Assembly: GCF_002216775.1 (NCBI RefSeq)
Contig: NZ_CP022315.1
Coordinates: forward strand, 806,001-870,000
DNA from: Virgibacillus phasianinus
Lineage (GTDB): Bacteria > Bacillota > Bacilli > Bacillales > Amphibacillaceae
DNA length: 64,000 nucleotides
Reading direction: 5' to 3'
Position 1 is the first letter of the stretch. Every line of letters begins with the position of its first letter. Of the stretch, positions 1 through 8,633 are shown piece after piece. The notes under the pieces are model-generated. The model was not told the DNA's origin. It worked only from the letters and a program-made list of their open reading frames with translations, and did no database searches. The position numbers and the translations under genes are program-made.

Positions 1-1
1 G

Positions 2-73
2 GTCAATAAACTCGAACGTAAGTTTAACCGACGCTTTGATAAAAAAGCAGCAACAGGAGTTAAATCTAATTAA
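2..73 (+). CDS. C-terminal end of an upstream gene, probably ABC permease EhuD (partial)
   Basis: An open frame enters from the left edge and ends in TAA at 71-73. The 23 visible residues are very basic (KLERKF, NRRFDKK), as expected for the cytoplasmic tail of an ABC permease. The next gene on the strand is an EhuA-type ATPase, and in Gram-positive ectoine uptake clusters ehuD often precedes ehuA. Identity is inferred from position and charge only, since no domain is visible. If correct, a 511-bp repeat-rich gap separates the permease and ATPase genes. Confidence 0.45.
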   Translation, partial: VNKLERKFNRRFDKKAATGVKSN

Positions 74-584
74 AAGAAAGGCTGATTGTTGTTTTTGACA
101 CAACATCCATAAACTGCGACGTATGCGCCGGGTTGATTTCCGCTGCGGACCGTTGCTTTCCGCGGGCACGGCTTCAGCCTCCTTGCCCCGAGGGCACTGA
201 AAAAGGTAACGTTAATACACAAATAGGTGGATCTATCATCGCATCTTGAATATACTGCGCTTTCCGCGGGCGAGTGACGAGCCTCCTCGGACTGCCGTCC
301 TGCGGGGTCTCGCCGATCTCTCACTTCCCGCAGGAGTCTCCGTATATTCAAGATGCTAAGTAAAGGTGAAAAGCTATATTTTTAAAATCCACCACTTTTT
401 CAGTGCCCTTCCTTGCCCCGGCAAGGAGGCTCATCAGCTGCCCACGGAAAGCGCAGTGTTTTTCCGTAGCGGTCGCTAGGCCACCAAACATGATTTTTAG
501 TTATGTCGCAATTTATATCAACTGCGGTAATAGTAGCAACAAACTATGCGAAAACAGTAAAAATAGAAAAGGAGTAGTGATGTA
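74..584. repeat. Intergenic repeat-rich block, family A copy 1
   Basis: This 511-bp gap holds no convincing gene. It is rich in CCGCGG and CCTCC words that form overlapping inverted repeats. Positions 190-288 closely match 59409-59507: both read gagggcactgaaaaagg, then catcttgaatatac, then ctttccgcgggcgagtgacg. The 3' ends also match (501-525 with 59603-59626). Open frames through it have no ribosome binding site and biased composition. It appears to be a dispersed non-coding element lying inside a transporter cluster. Confidence 0.7.
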
Positions 585-1355
585 ATGTCTGAACCAATTG
601 TTCGTTATCAGGACGTGCATAAATCATTTGGTGATGTTGAAGTATTAAAAGGCATCGATTTAGACATAAAGCCGGCGGAAAAAGTCGCAGTCATCGGACC
701 AAGCGGATCTGGTAAAACAACCATTATCCGGATGCTGATGACACTGGAACAGCCAACTGCAGGCAGTATTATTGTCGATGGAAAAAACCTGTGGCATATG
801 AAAAAAGGGGATCAGCTTGTACCGGCCAATGAGAAACATTTACGGCAAGTGCGCGGCGATATCGGAATGGTGTTCCAACACTTTAATCTTTTCCCGCATA
901 TGACTATTTTAGAAAATTGCATGTCAGCACCCGTACATGTTCAAAAAGAGGATAAAAGTTCAGCTAGGGAACGTTCGATTGAAATGTTGGAAAAGGTTGG
1001 ACTAGGGGATAAACTCGATAACTATCCAAGTCAGCTTTCAGGTGGACAAAAACAGCGTGTAGCAATGGCTCGCGCCCTTGTTATGCGTCCCAAAATTATG
1101 TTATTTGATGAGGTTACCTCTGCATTGGACCCTGAATTAGTCGGTGAGGTATTAGAAGTAATTCGGGAAATCGCCAAGGAAGGTGAAATGGCAATGGTTC
1201 TCGTTACCCACGAAATGGAATTTGCCCGAGACATTGCCGATCGCATTGTTTTTCTCGACAATGGTGTAATTGCTGAACAGGGACCACCAATGGAGGTTCT
1301 CGAAAACTCAGAAAATGAACGGCTGCAAAGCTTCTTGCATCGATTCAGGACATGA
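585..1355 (+). CDS. ehuA: ABC transporter ATP-binding protein, ectoine/hydroxyectoine type (EhuA)
   Basis: This is the cytoplasmic ATPase of a polar amino acid or ectoine importer, 256 residues. Visible motifs are Walker A GPSGSGKT (38-45), Q-loop Q98, signature LSGGQ (151-155), Walker B IMLFDE (171-176) and H-loop His209. The insert between Walker A and the Q-loop (LWHMKKGDQLVPANEKHLRQVR) and the stretch ENCMSAPVHV recall EhuA rather than GlnQ. The start follows AAAGGAGTAG. A terminator at 1523-1561 closes the unit. The function fits a halotolerant host importing compatible solutes. A different amino acid substrate cannot be excluded. Confidence 0.8.
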   Translation: MSEPIVRYQDVHKSFGDVEVLKGIDLDIKPAEKVAVIGPSGSGKTTIIRMLMTLEQPTAGSIIVDGKNLWHMKKGDQLVPANEKHLRQVRGDIGMVFQHFNLFPHMTILENCMSAPVHVQKEDKSSARERSIEMLEKVGLGDKLDNYPSQLSGGQKQRVAMARALVMRPKIMLFDEVTSALDPELVGEVLEVIREIAKEGEMAMVLVTHEMEFARDIADRIVFLDNGVIAEQGPPMEVLENSENERLQSFLHRFRT

Positions 1356-1522
1356 GTTCAATAAATAAGGTCAAGCATTTCGTCTAGCAATGTACAAACT
1401 GGAATATGAAAGTGCTGATTTTAACTTTAAAATTAGACTGATTAAAACAATCCAGCCGGGAATCAGCTTGGGTCCGCACTTCTTGGGCACTTCACTAGAC
1501 AAATTTTACTTTGTTCCTTTTA

Positions 1523-1561
1523 GAAAATCGGCATTTGCCTTAACAGCAAATGCCGATTTTC
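1523..1561. terminator. Bidirectional terminator between ehuA and murB
   Basis: A perfect 16-bp stem (gaaaatcggcatttgc with its complement) has a 7-nt loop. A/T runs on both sides allow it to end both convergent transcripts. Confidence 0.85.
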
Positions 1562-1566
1562 TTAGG

Positions 1567-2484
1567 TTACAGGTCTTCCCCAATTATCTTTACTTCACGT
1601 TCCAAATTGACGCCAAATTTTGATTTAACCGTATTCTGAACGAAATGTATAAGATCAATATACTCTTTTGCTGATGAGTCATCAACGTTTACGATGAATC
1701 CTGCATGCTTTAGTGATACTTGAGCCCCGCCGATTTGTTTGCCCTGCAGTTCACTGTCCTGGATTAGTTTCCCGGCAAAATAGCCTGGTGGCCGTTTAAA
1801 CACACTACCACAAGATGGGTATTCTAACGGTTGCTTTGATTCCCTTTTAAATGTCAGGTCATCCATAATTGCTTTAATCTCATCATAGCTTCCCTTTTCC
1901 ATAGAAAATGTTGCTTCAAGTACAATGTATCCATTATCAGGAATGTTACTTGTTCGGTAATCCAGGTCAAGTTGATCCGCTGAAAGCTCAAGTAAATTCC
2001 CTTCCCGGTCCACCACTATTGTACTTTCCAATACATCCTTTATTTCACCGCCATAGGCACCTGCATTCATGAAGAGCGCTCCTCCTACTGAACCAGGAAT
2101 CCCACAGGCGAATTCCAGACCAGTCAGGCTTTTTGCTAATGCTGCGCGCGACGTGTCAATAATGCGGGCACCACTCTGAGCAACTACTTTTGTATTATTG
2201 ATTTTAATAGAAGCTAAGTTCTTTAAATTTAACACGATTCCCCGTATGCCACCGTCTTTTACAATTAAATTAGAACCATTTCCAAGCATGGTGAAGGGCA
2301 ATTTCTGTTCGTTGGCGAGCTTTACGACGCTCTGCACTTCTTCATAAGTTCCCGGGGTTACGTAAAAGTCCGCCTCGCCACCCAATCGTGTATATGTATG
2401 TTTGTTCAAGTGTTCATTCACCATCACATTTTCCTTTGGAGTAATTTCAATTAACTTTTCATACGTATGATGATAATTTTCCAC
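1567..2484 (-). CDS. murB: UDP-N-acetylenolpyruvoylglucosamine reductase
   Basis: MurB reduces UDP-GlcNAc-enolpyruvate to UDP-MurNAc with FAD and NADPH, the second committed step of peptidoglycan synthesis in the cytoplasm. The 305-residue protein has the FAD-binding GNGSN loop (68-72), the GIPGSVGGA motif (128-136), YRTS with Arg177, the catalytic Ser227 in SCGSVF and a C-terminal Glu297. The gene starts with GTG behind AAAGGAAT. It stands alone here, away from the division cluster, and converges on ehuA. Confidence 0.92.
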   Translation of the reverse strand: MENYHHTYEKLIEITPKENVMVNEHLNKHTYTRLGGEADFYVTPGTYEEVQSVVKLANEQKLPFTMLGNGSNLIVKDGGIRGIVLNLKNLASIKINNTKVVAQSGARIIDTSRAALAKSLTGLEFACGIPGSVGGALFMNAGAYGGEIKDVLESTIVVDREGNLLELSADQLDLDYRTSNIPDNGYIVLEATFSMEKGSYDEIKAIMDDLTFKRESKQPLEYPSCGSVFKRPPGYFAGKLIQDSELQGKQIGGAQVSLKHAGFIVNVDDSSAKEYIDLIHFVQNTVKSKFGVNLEREVKIIGEDL

Positions 2485-2530
2485 TTTAGATCATTCCTTT
2501 TAAATAGTTTCGTGCATTCATTTGATTATC

Positions 2531-3358
2531 TTATTCGGTTATCCCCTGATTGTTCCATAGAAAGGAATGAATCAAGCGATCGACATGTTTATTTTCATGT
2601 AATTCACTATGCCCTAGTGCCTGGTTCTTAATCATTACGATTTTCAATTGATCCTTTGGTATAATCATTCGTAAGGCATTGACGCTTTCTGGGCGCGCTA
2701 TCTGGTCGCCTGTGCTCCCTATGCCCAGTACCTTAAGGTTCTTTGGAATCGCTTGTTTCATTTCCCGCATCAATTGCAGAGCAGCCGAATTAGGTTTTAA
2801 GTCAGTTGCGGCTTCATCCCTGTTGATTTGAAAATAGGTGTCATTGTACACTCCATCAAACGGACTGCCGATCGTAATCAGTTTGTTTGTAGTCGGGTAA
2901 AGCGAATCATTTTGATATTCTTCAATATATTTAACGGAAACTAACCCACCCATGGAATGACCAACAATGTTCACCTTGTCAATTTGATAATTCTCCTTCA
3001 TATGGTGCAGCACGTTTGCTAACCACCCGGCTTCGTCTTTAAAGCTTGCCCGATTATTATCAAAAATCACCTGAATAAAAACCGGTTTGACTTTCCCTTT
3101 ATTCAAGTTATATACACGTAAGTCCCCATTACTGTACACTCGGTAAATCAACGCCTTGTTTCCCCAATTATATTGATTCTCAAACCGGTTAAGCATATTT
3201 CCGAACGAATTATATGTTCCTTTATATCCATGAATAAAAACAGTCGCAGGCAAGGTATTTTTCTGTGATCTTGCCTCCTCAGGCATATAGGTGATCACAG
3301 CAATACTGACAATAATAATGATTAATGTTGTAATTCGAATAATATATTTCTTTTTCAA
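2531..3358 (-). CDS. Membrane-anchored alpha/beta hydrolase (DUF915 type)
   Basis: This 275-residue protein has an N-terminal hydrophobic segment (about 5-24) acting as signal or anchor, then an alpha/beta hydrolase fold. The nucleophile elbow is GHSMGG (133-138, Ser135). An early FIHGYKG is the oxyanion region, and GDQIARPES and GHSELHEN near the end supply likely acidic and histidine partners. This pattern matches the DUF915 family of Firmicute surface hydrolases. Substrate is unknown, possibly an ester or lipid. It starts with TTG behind GGGGAG and lies 22 bp downstream of the DUF454 gene. Confidence 0.75.
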   Translation of the reverse strand: MKKKYIIRITTLIIIIVSIAVITYMPEEARSQKNTLPATVFIHGYKGTYNSFGNMLNRFENQYNWGNKALIYRVYSNGDLRVYNLNKGKVKPVFIQVIFDNNRASFKDEAGWLANVLHHMKENYQIDKVNIVGHSMGGLVSVKYIEEYQNDSLYPTTNKLITIGSPFDGVYNDTYFQINRDEAATDLKPNSAALQLMREMKQAIPKNLKVLGIGSTGDQIARPESVNALRMIIPKDQLKIVMIKNQALGHSELHENKHVDRLIHSFLWNNQGITE

Positions 3359-3380
3359 AAAAATCGTACTCCCCTAGCGA

Positions 3381-3749
3381 CTATGTTTTATATAATGTTT
3401 TTTGTTTTAAAATAACCACGGTGAATATGCCGCCAATTACAAACAATAGCAGTTTGACAATAACCAAAGGTACAATGAAAAATATCGTATACCCCATCGA
3501 AACCCACAATAAGGTAATGCCTACTATTTTCGCTTTTAAGGGTATTCCCTTACCCGCGCGGTAGTTCTCAATATAAGAACCAAGCCATTTATTTGTAATC
3601 AACCACTGGTACAATTTCTCGGAACTACGCACATAACATGCTGCAGACAGCAGTAGAAATGGAGTGGTTGGCAAGAGTGGGAGGATAACACCCAATATCC
3701 CGAGGCCTAATGAAATAGATCCTGCAATTGTCAATAACACTTTTTTCAT
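3381..3749 (-). CDS. DUF454 (YbaN-type) small membrane protein
   Basis: About 122 residues with three hydrophobic segments. The N-terminal signature GILGVILPLLPTTPFLLLSA is diagnostic of the DUF454/YbaN family. A cytosolic basic stretch (NYRAGKGIPLKAK) separates the first segment from the last two. Molecular function is unknown in the family. The start is uncertain: ATG at 3749 is used here, but a GTG six bases upstream overlaps the only weak ribosome binding site. It probably forms an operon with the hydrolase downstream. Confidence 0.75.
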   Translation of the reverse strand: MKKVLLTIAGSISLGLGILGVILPLLPTTPFLLLSAACYVRSSEKLYQWLITNKWLGSYIENYRAGKGIPLKAKIVGITLLWVSMGYTIFFIVPLVIVKLLLFVIGGIFTVVILKQKTLYKT

Positions 3750-3829
3750 CTTCACACCAGCTATTAAGTAAATTTACTCATCATTTTTATTATAGCATCT
3801 AACCTGTTATTATGCTTTGTTTACAACAA

Positions 3830-4627
3830 CTATTTTATATTTTTTATTGCATGAAATATCGGGCTTTGATTCTCATAGGTTGCAATATAGCGAAACCCTA
3901 TTTCCTTCAGAAGTTCAAGTGATTCCTTGAACTGGAAGGCAATCGTTTGTTCAACATGTGAATCCGATCCAAGTGTTATTATTTCGCCACCCAAGTCAAA
4001 ATATAATTGTAATATATCGGTGCTTGGCATTCCATTCTGCAACCCATAGCGGACTCCTGACGTATTTAACTCAATCCCCTTCCCGGATGAAATAACTTCT
4101 TTAAGGATAGCGGAAATGACTTCTGTGAAATGATTATCTGCTGGTTCATCCTGATATCGCTTAACCAAATCCAAATGACCCAATATCGAATAATCTCGAT
4201 AGTTCCTGACGCAATATAATAACTCCTGATAATATGTTTCATACGCCTCTGCACGTGTTTTGTTCTTGAAGACGTCTCCAGAGTGAAGATCCTTCTTATC
4301 AGCCGTATGCATCGAGCAAATGATGAAATCAAAGAATTCCTGTTCCATCAATCGTTGATAGCGCTCCAGTAAATATGGCTGTACGCCAATCTCTACTCCT
4401 TTTTTTATCGTTATCTTGTCCTGATATGTCTCCTTAAGCTGTTTTATTTTTTTATCATAGCCAGGCAAATCCAAGTCAAAATCAATCGTTGGATCCGGAT
4501 ACTCATAATCAATATGCTCGGTGAAACAAATTTCACTCAATCCGAGCGTTATCGCCCTCTCAATACTTTTCTCCATTGGTGTTGAACAATCTGCAGAAAA
4601 ATTGCTGTGTACATGATAATCAAACAT
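3830..4627 (-). CDS. hisK: Histidinol-phosphatase, PHP family
   Basis: This enzyme removes phosphate from L-histidinol phosphate, the penultimate step of histidine synthesis. The 265-residue PHP-domain protein shows the metal-binding DYHVHSNFSADC at the N-terminus, CFTEHIDY, GVEIGVQP, CSMHTADK, GHLDLVKRY and the terminal GSDSH motif. It is the separate PHP phosphatase typical of Bacilli (HisJ/HisK), consistent with HisB in this operon being only a dehydratase. It is divergent from hisZ, and its start lies behind AGGAGTG. Its 5' end is 19 bp from the hisZ promoter -35 box. Confidence 0.92.
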   Translation of the reverse strand: MFDYHVHSNFSADCSTPMEKSIERAITLGLSEICFTEHIDYEYPDPTIDFDLDLPGYDKKIKQLKETYQDKITIKKGVEIGVQPYLLERYQRLMEQEFFDFIICSMHTADKKDLHSGDVFKNKTRAEAYETYYQELLYCVRNYRDYSILGHLDLVKRYQDEPADNHFTEVISAILKEVISSGKGIELNTSGVRYGLQNGMPSTDILQLYFDLGGEIITLGSDSHVEQTIAFQFKESLELLKEIGFRYIATYENQSPIFHAIKNIK

Positions 4628-4645
4628 AAAAAAACACTCCTTGTG

Positions 4646-4674
4646 TTGACATTTTCTATATTACCTACTACAAT
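4646..4674 (+). promoter_or_regulatory. Sigma-A promoter of the his operon
   Basis: TTGACA (4646-4651), a 17-bp spacer and TACAAT (4669-4674) form a near-consensus promoter about 60 bp before hisZ. The short leader between it and hisZ shows no T-box or obvious attenuator. Confidence 0.8.
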
Positions 4675-4735
4675 AACAAATAACTTTAATTAGATAAAGC
4701 AATAAAGTAATAAAGCGAACTGAAGGTGATGCGTA

Positions 4736-5971
4736 ATGTATCAGGATATTTTTGATAACACGAATGATACAAGTGTAGTTGACTTTTCCAAAAAATCATA
4801 TCTTCTAAAAAAAATCAAAAAACGATTCCTTACCTATGGATATCGGCAAATACAAACTTCCACTCTAGAACAATATGATCTCTATCAATCAATTACTGGA
4901 ACCGTCCATCCGGACAATATGATTAAGGTAATTGATTCTTCTGGTAAAATACTGGTGCTTAGACCTGATGTAACGATTCCCATAACGCGAATGTTTGCGG
5001 CAATAAATAAGCAGCAGCTTCCCGTTCAGCAATTATTTTACATCTCTGAAGTGTTCCGACATGCAAGTCAGGAAAATAGTGAACAAACACAGGCAGGTAT
5101 TGAAAACTTTGGACCAAGTACAGTAGAGCAGGATGCTGAGGTAATAGCCTTGGCCATCCACACGTTACATGATTTAGGATTCGATTCCTTTAAATTAGAA
5201 ATTGGTCAGGCGAGCTTCTTTCGTGAACTCTTGGAACTGCTCAACCTGTCAGATAATGCGAGAGTTAAATTACAGTCACTGATACAAGCAAAGAATGTTT
5301 CAGAGATCAAACGGTTATTGGAGCAATTGCGCATTCAGGATGACCTGAGCATCCTTATTCAGCAGGTTCCCTTTTTATATGGCGATTTCCTAGGGGTTAT
5401 TCATTCTGCGAGTAAATTAGCTCTAAACAAACAAATGAAAAATAAACTAGCGGAACTTAAACGGTTATACGAAGTACTGCAGATGTACGAGGTGGAAAAC
5501 TATGTGTCACTGGACCTTGGGTTAATCAACCATATGAATTACTATTCTGATATTATTTTCCAAGGTTTTGTAGAAAACGTTGGCAAACCCGTATTAATGG
5601 GTGGAAGATATGATCAATTAGCTGAACAGCTAAATGCTTCACTTCCGGCAATCGGGTTTGCTATTGACGTCGACTTTTTAGTTGATGCGATGGACCAGCA
5701 TGCCCTCTTCCCAAATGTCACCAATAAAATGGACATTGTCCTGCTGACGGAACAGGCAAGGCTTCAGGAGGCTATCCAATCAGCTACCATGTTACGAAGC
5801 CAAGGGTACCAGGTGAATGTTAGAACTGATGAAAGTACAATTCCCGCTTCCACTAGTTTAATTAGATATGAAAATAAGCAGCAAACACTTGAATGTTTAA
5901 ACCATACCCATTCATTTTCTGACCAAAATGAATTAATGAGGCTGCTGAGGCAACAGAAGGAGGATGAATAA
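4736..5971 (+). CDS. hisZ: ATP phosphoribosyltransferase regulatory subunit
   Basis: HisZ is a catalytically inactive histidyl-tRNA synthetase paralogue that complexes with short-form HisG and confers histidine feedback control. The 411-residue protein has the class II fold with RPDVTIPITR, FYISEVFRH and the late GGRYDQL motif. A C-terminal domain is present but lacks a convincing anticodon-binding signature. It is the first gene of the his operon. Its stop overlaps the hisG start by one base (TAATG), suggesting coupled translation and a 1:1 complex. Confidence 0.92.
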   Translation: MYQDIFDNTNDTSVVDFSKKSYLLKKIKKRFLTYGYRQIQTSTLEQYDLYQSITGTVHPDNMIKVIDSSGKILVLRPDVTIPITRMFAAINKQQLPVQQLFYISEVFRHASQENSEQTQAGIENFGPSTVEQDAEVIALAIHTLHDLGFDSFKLEIGQASFFRELLELLNLSDNARVKLQSLIQAKNVSEIKRLLEQLRIQDDLSILIQQVPFLYGDFLGVIHSASKLALNKQMKNKLAELKRLYEVLQMYEVENYVSLDLGLINHMNYYSDIIFQGFVENVGKPVLMGGRYDQLAEQLNASLPAIGFAIDVDFLVDAMDQHALFPNVTNKMDIVLLTEQARLQEAIQSATMLRSQGYQVNVRTDESTIPASTSLIRYENKQQTLECLNHTHSFSDQNELMRLLRQQKEDE

Positions 5972-6597
5972 TGAAATACCTGACCCTTGCCTTAGCAAAA
6001 GGGCGTACCGCCGAGCAAGCTATTAAACTATTAGCTAATGCAGGCATTCACTTTGAGACATTTACATCAACAAGCAGAAAGTTAATCTTCCACGATGATA
6101 GGACAGAAATCAAAATGATTTATGTAAAAGCTGTGGATGTCCCTACGTACGTCGAAACCGGTGCTGCCGATATTGGAATTGTCGGAAAGGATAATATACA
6201 GGAATCGGGAGCAAACGTATACGATATGATGGATTTAAAATTTGGCTCCTGTCAGTTTGTCGTTGCCGGAGTAGATAAGAATAAATATACAGATGCACAA
6301 AGGATAACTGTCGCAACTAAATATCCACAAATCGCAACAGATCACTTCCATAAACAAGGGAGACAGATTGATACGATTAAACTCAATGGTTCAGTTGAAC
6401 TTGCACCATTAATTGGGATGGCTGATGTCATCGTGGACATTATGGAAACAGGCACAACATTAAAAGAAAATGGGTTGGAGGTTTTTGAAACTGCTGAACA
6501 CATCAGTACACGGCTCATTGTCAATAAGGCAAGTTTTGCTACAAAGTCAGAGCGTGTCCATAACCTGCTAAACCAAATTCAGAATGCTTTGGGGTGA
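5971..6597 (+). CDS. hisG: ATP phosphoribosyltransferase, short form
   Basis: HisG condenses ATP with PRPP, the first and feedback-controlled step of histidine synthesis. At 208 residues it lacks the C-terminal regulatory domain of long HisG proteins, so it depends on HisZ encoded directly upstream. Visible motifs are LALAKGRTAEQA at the N-terminus, GAADIGIVGKDN, and DVIVDIMETGTTLKENGL, which forms the PRPP-binding loop. The stop lies 4 bp before the hisD start. Confidence 0.94.
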   Translation: MKYLTLALAKGRTAEQAIKLLANAGIHFETFTSTSRKLIFHDDRTEIKMIYVKAVDVPTYVETGAADIGIVGKDNIQESGANVYDMMDLKFGSCQFVVAGVDKNKYTDAQRITVATKYPQIATDHFHKQGRQIDTIKLNGSVELAPLIGMADVIVDIMETGTTLKENGLEVFETAEHISTRLIVNKASFATKSERVHNLLNQIQNALG

Positions 6598-6601
6598 AAA
6601 T

Positions 6602-7873
6602 ATGAGAATAATCGAGAAATCAGCTTTTTTAACCGATAAAAATAACCGTTCTAGCGCTTATCACAGTCAAACAGTACGTACTAGAGTTGCAGAAATCATA
6701 TCGACCGTGAAGGAACAAGGCGACTCGTCACTTTTTACGTTCACAGAACAATTTGATGGCGTTAAGCTTAATGAATTGCGGGTGAATGAGCAGGAAATAG
6801 CGGAAGCACGCGACGTCGTTGGAGAGGACTTTATCCAGGCATTACAAGAGGCGAGGCGTAATATTACAGCCTTCCACGAGTCTCAAAAACAGCCCTCCTG
6901 GTTCATGGGCGAACAAAACGGTGTGTTTTTAGGGCAAAAGATCACCCCGCTTGATCGTGTTGGTGTTTATGTCCCAGGTGGAAAAGCAGCCTATCCCTCC
7001 ACCGTGCTCATGAATGTAATTCCTGCCAGATTAGCCGGGGTTCCAAAGATTAGTATTGTTACACCGCCACAGGCAGATGGCAAAATCAATCCATATGTAC
7101 TTGTAGCAGCATACGAAACCGGAGTTGACCACATTTACAAGGTCGGAGGTGCGCAAGCGATTGCCGCCCTTGCATACGGAACTGAATCCATTGCTAAAGT
7201 CAATAAGATTGTTGGCCCTGGTAATACTTACGTAGCCCAAGCAAAAAAATTGGTCTACGGCGATGTTTCCATCGATATGATTGCAGGACCGAGTGAGATT
7301 TGCGTTGTTGCCGACGAAACTGCTAACCCCCAGTTTGCCGCTGCTGATCTATTGTCACAGGCGGAGCATGATGAGGCAGCAAGCGCTATATGTATAACCA
7401 CTTCGGAAGAACAGGGATTGACAATCCAAAATGAAGTCAACGAGCAAATGAATCAACTAGACCGTCATGACATCATTGAAAAATCTTTAGAAAAGAATGG
7501 ACGTATCGTTGTTTGCAAGTCACTTGATGAAGCCTTGGAGCTGGTTAATACGATTGCACCCGAACATTTACAACTCATGATCAAAAATCCATATGATCAC
7601 CTGCATATGATTCGGAACGCTGGTGCTATTTTTCTTGGGAATTATTCACCAGAAGCTTTAGGTGATTATTTCGCCGGTCCAAATCATACGTTACCAACAA
7701 ACGGGACCGCCGCATTCGCTTCCCCGCTTGGGGTCTACGATTTCGTTAAAAAGTCGAGTGTCATTCATTATACAGAAAATGCTCTATCCACTGCGTCAGA
7801 ATCCATTATTACGTTGGCTGAAGCGGAAGGATTAACCGCACATGCGAATGCCATTCGAGTAAGAAAAGCGTAA
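6602..7873 (+). CDS. hisD: Histidinol dehydrogenase
   Basis: HisD performs the last two steps of histidine synthesis, the NAD-dependent oxidation of histidinol to histidine, with zinc. The 423-residue protein carries LDRVGVYVPGG, KVGGAQAIAALAYG, KIVGPGNTYVAQAKK, AGPSEI, the SQAEHDE metal-binding stretch and GPNHTLPT. The start is ATG 6602 behind GGGGTG. An in-frame ATG 18 bp upstream lies within hisG and has no site. A family B repeat of about 110 bp follows before hisB. Confidence 0.94.
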   Translation: MRIIEKSAFLTDKNNRSSAYHSQTVRTRVAEIISTVKEQGDSSLFTFTEQFDGVKLNELRVNEQEIAEARDVVGEDFIQALQEARRNITAFHESQKQPSWFMGEQNGVFLGQKITPLDRVGVYVPGGKAAYPSTVLMNVIPARLAGVPKISIVTPPQADGKINPYVLVAAYETGVDHIYKVGGAQAIAALAYGTESIAKVNKIVGPGNTYVAQAKKLVYGDVSIDMIAGPSEICVVADETANPQFAAADLLSQAEHDEAASAICITTSEEQGLTIQNEVNEQMNQLDRHDIIEKSLEKNGRIVVCKSLDEALELVNTIAPEHLQLMIKNPYDHLHMIRNAGAIFLGNYSPEALGDYFAGPNHTLPTNGTAAFASPLGVYDFVKKSSVIHYTENALSTASESIITLAEAEGLTAHANAIRVRKA

Positions 7874-7985
7874 ACGCCCGGTTAGAAGCGGACGCATAAG
7901 CAAGGGGCCGTAGAACGCATGGGTTTGGCGTTCGTAGTGGCCATTGCTTATGACGGCAGCTTCTGGGCGCTGGAGCTAGACAATA
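7874..7985 (+). repeat. Family B palindromic repeat, full copy, between hisD and hisB
   Basis: About 110 bp forming nested inverted repeats: outer cgcccg...agaagc with gcttctgggcg, middle cataagcaa with ttgcttatg, and inner gaacgc with gcgttc. A near-identical copy in opposite orientation lies at 34411-34525, and shortened copies at 42863-42895 and 47627-47666. One frame of the repeat is open and continuous with hisB, but the hisB ribosome binding site lies beyond the repeat. Confidence 0.8.
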
Positions 7986-8029
7986 GAAAAAACTGCATCA
8001 TACATTTTAACACAGAAAGGATAAATTAC

Positions 8030-8614
8030 ATGCGATCATCTTCAATTCAACGAAAAACAAATGAAACAGCCATAAATGCAGAGTTCTCAATTGACGGCAC
8101 CGGGACCTCTTCCATTGATTCAGGCATTGGATTCCTGAACCATATGCTGACACTTATGAACAGGCACGGCTTATTTGATCTTAATCTTACCTGCGCAGGA
8201 GACCTTGACGTCGACCAACATCATTCCGTCGAAGATATTGGAATCGTGTTAGGGCAAGCTGTTAACCAGGCACTTGGAACAAAAGAAGGAATTAACCGCT
8301 ATGCGACAATTACAACACCAATGGATGAAGCACGCAGCACTATTTCGATCGACATCAGTGGTCGTTCTTTTCTTGTCTACCAGGTTGATGGATTAAAAGA
8401 CAAGGTTGGAGACTTTGATACAGAACTTGTCGAGGAATTTTTCCTAGCGTTTGTCCGCCATGCAAATCTTACCCTTCATATCGTACTGGATTATGGGAAG
8501 AACAGTCATCATATGATCGAAAGTATCTTTAAAGGATTTGGAAGAGCGCTGGACACTGCAACAGGTGAGAATCCCCGAATTCAAGGGGTTCCGTCGACAA
8601 AGGGTAAACTGTAA
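8030..8614 (+). CDS. hisB: Imidazoleglycerol-phosphate dehydratase
   Basis: HisB removes water from imidazoleglycerol phosphate to give imidazoleacetol phosphate. The 194-residue monofunctional protein begins at ATG 8030 behind GAAAGG. Motifs are GIGFLNHML, DQHHSVEDIGIVLGQA (metal-binding His/Glu), and a second HANLTLHI...GKNSHHMIE set. The phosphatase domain of enteric HisB is absent, which agrees with the separate hisK. The frame is open upstream through the family B repeat to 7919, but those 37 codons have no family counterpart. Confidence 0.94.
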   Translation: MRSSSIQRKTNETAINAEFSIDGTGTSSIDSGIGFLNHMLTLMNRHGLFDLNLTCAGDLDVDQHHSVEDIGIVLGQAVNQALGTKEGINRYATITTPMDEARSTISIDISGRSFLVYQVDGLKDKVGDFDTELVEEFFLAFVRHANLTLHIVLDYGKNSHHMIESIFKGFGRALDTATGENPRIQGVPSTKGKL

Positions 8615-8633
8615 GGAAGGGAGATGCCGGTAT

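Noticed and set aside
70-351. Minus-strand ORF in the gap before ehuA
   Set aside because: It runs through the family A repeat, has no ribosome binding site and encodes Arg/Cys/Pro-rich low-quality sequence.
1390-1623. 77-codon ORF after ehuA
   Set aside because: No ribosome binding site, no family resemblance, and it runs through the ehuA/murB terminator into murB on the other strand.
4675-4735. Possible T-box or attenuator in the his leader
   Set aside because: The untranslated leader is only about 55 nt and lacks the T-box motif and any terminator.
7919-8029. N-terminal extension of HisB
   Set aside because: The 37 codons are encoded by the family B repeat; the good ribosome binding site is at 8015-8020, and HisB proteins begin near residue 38 of this frame.
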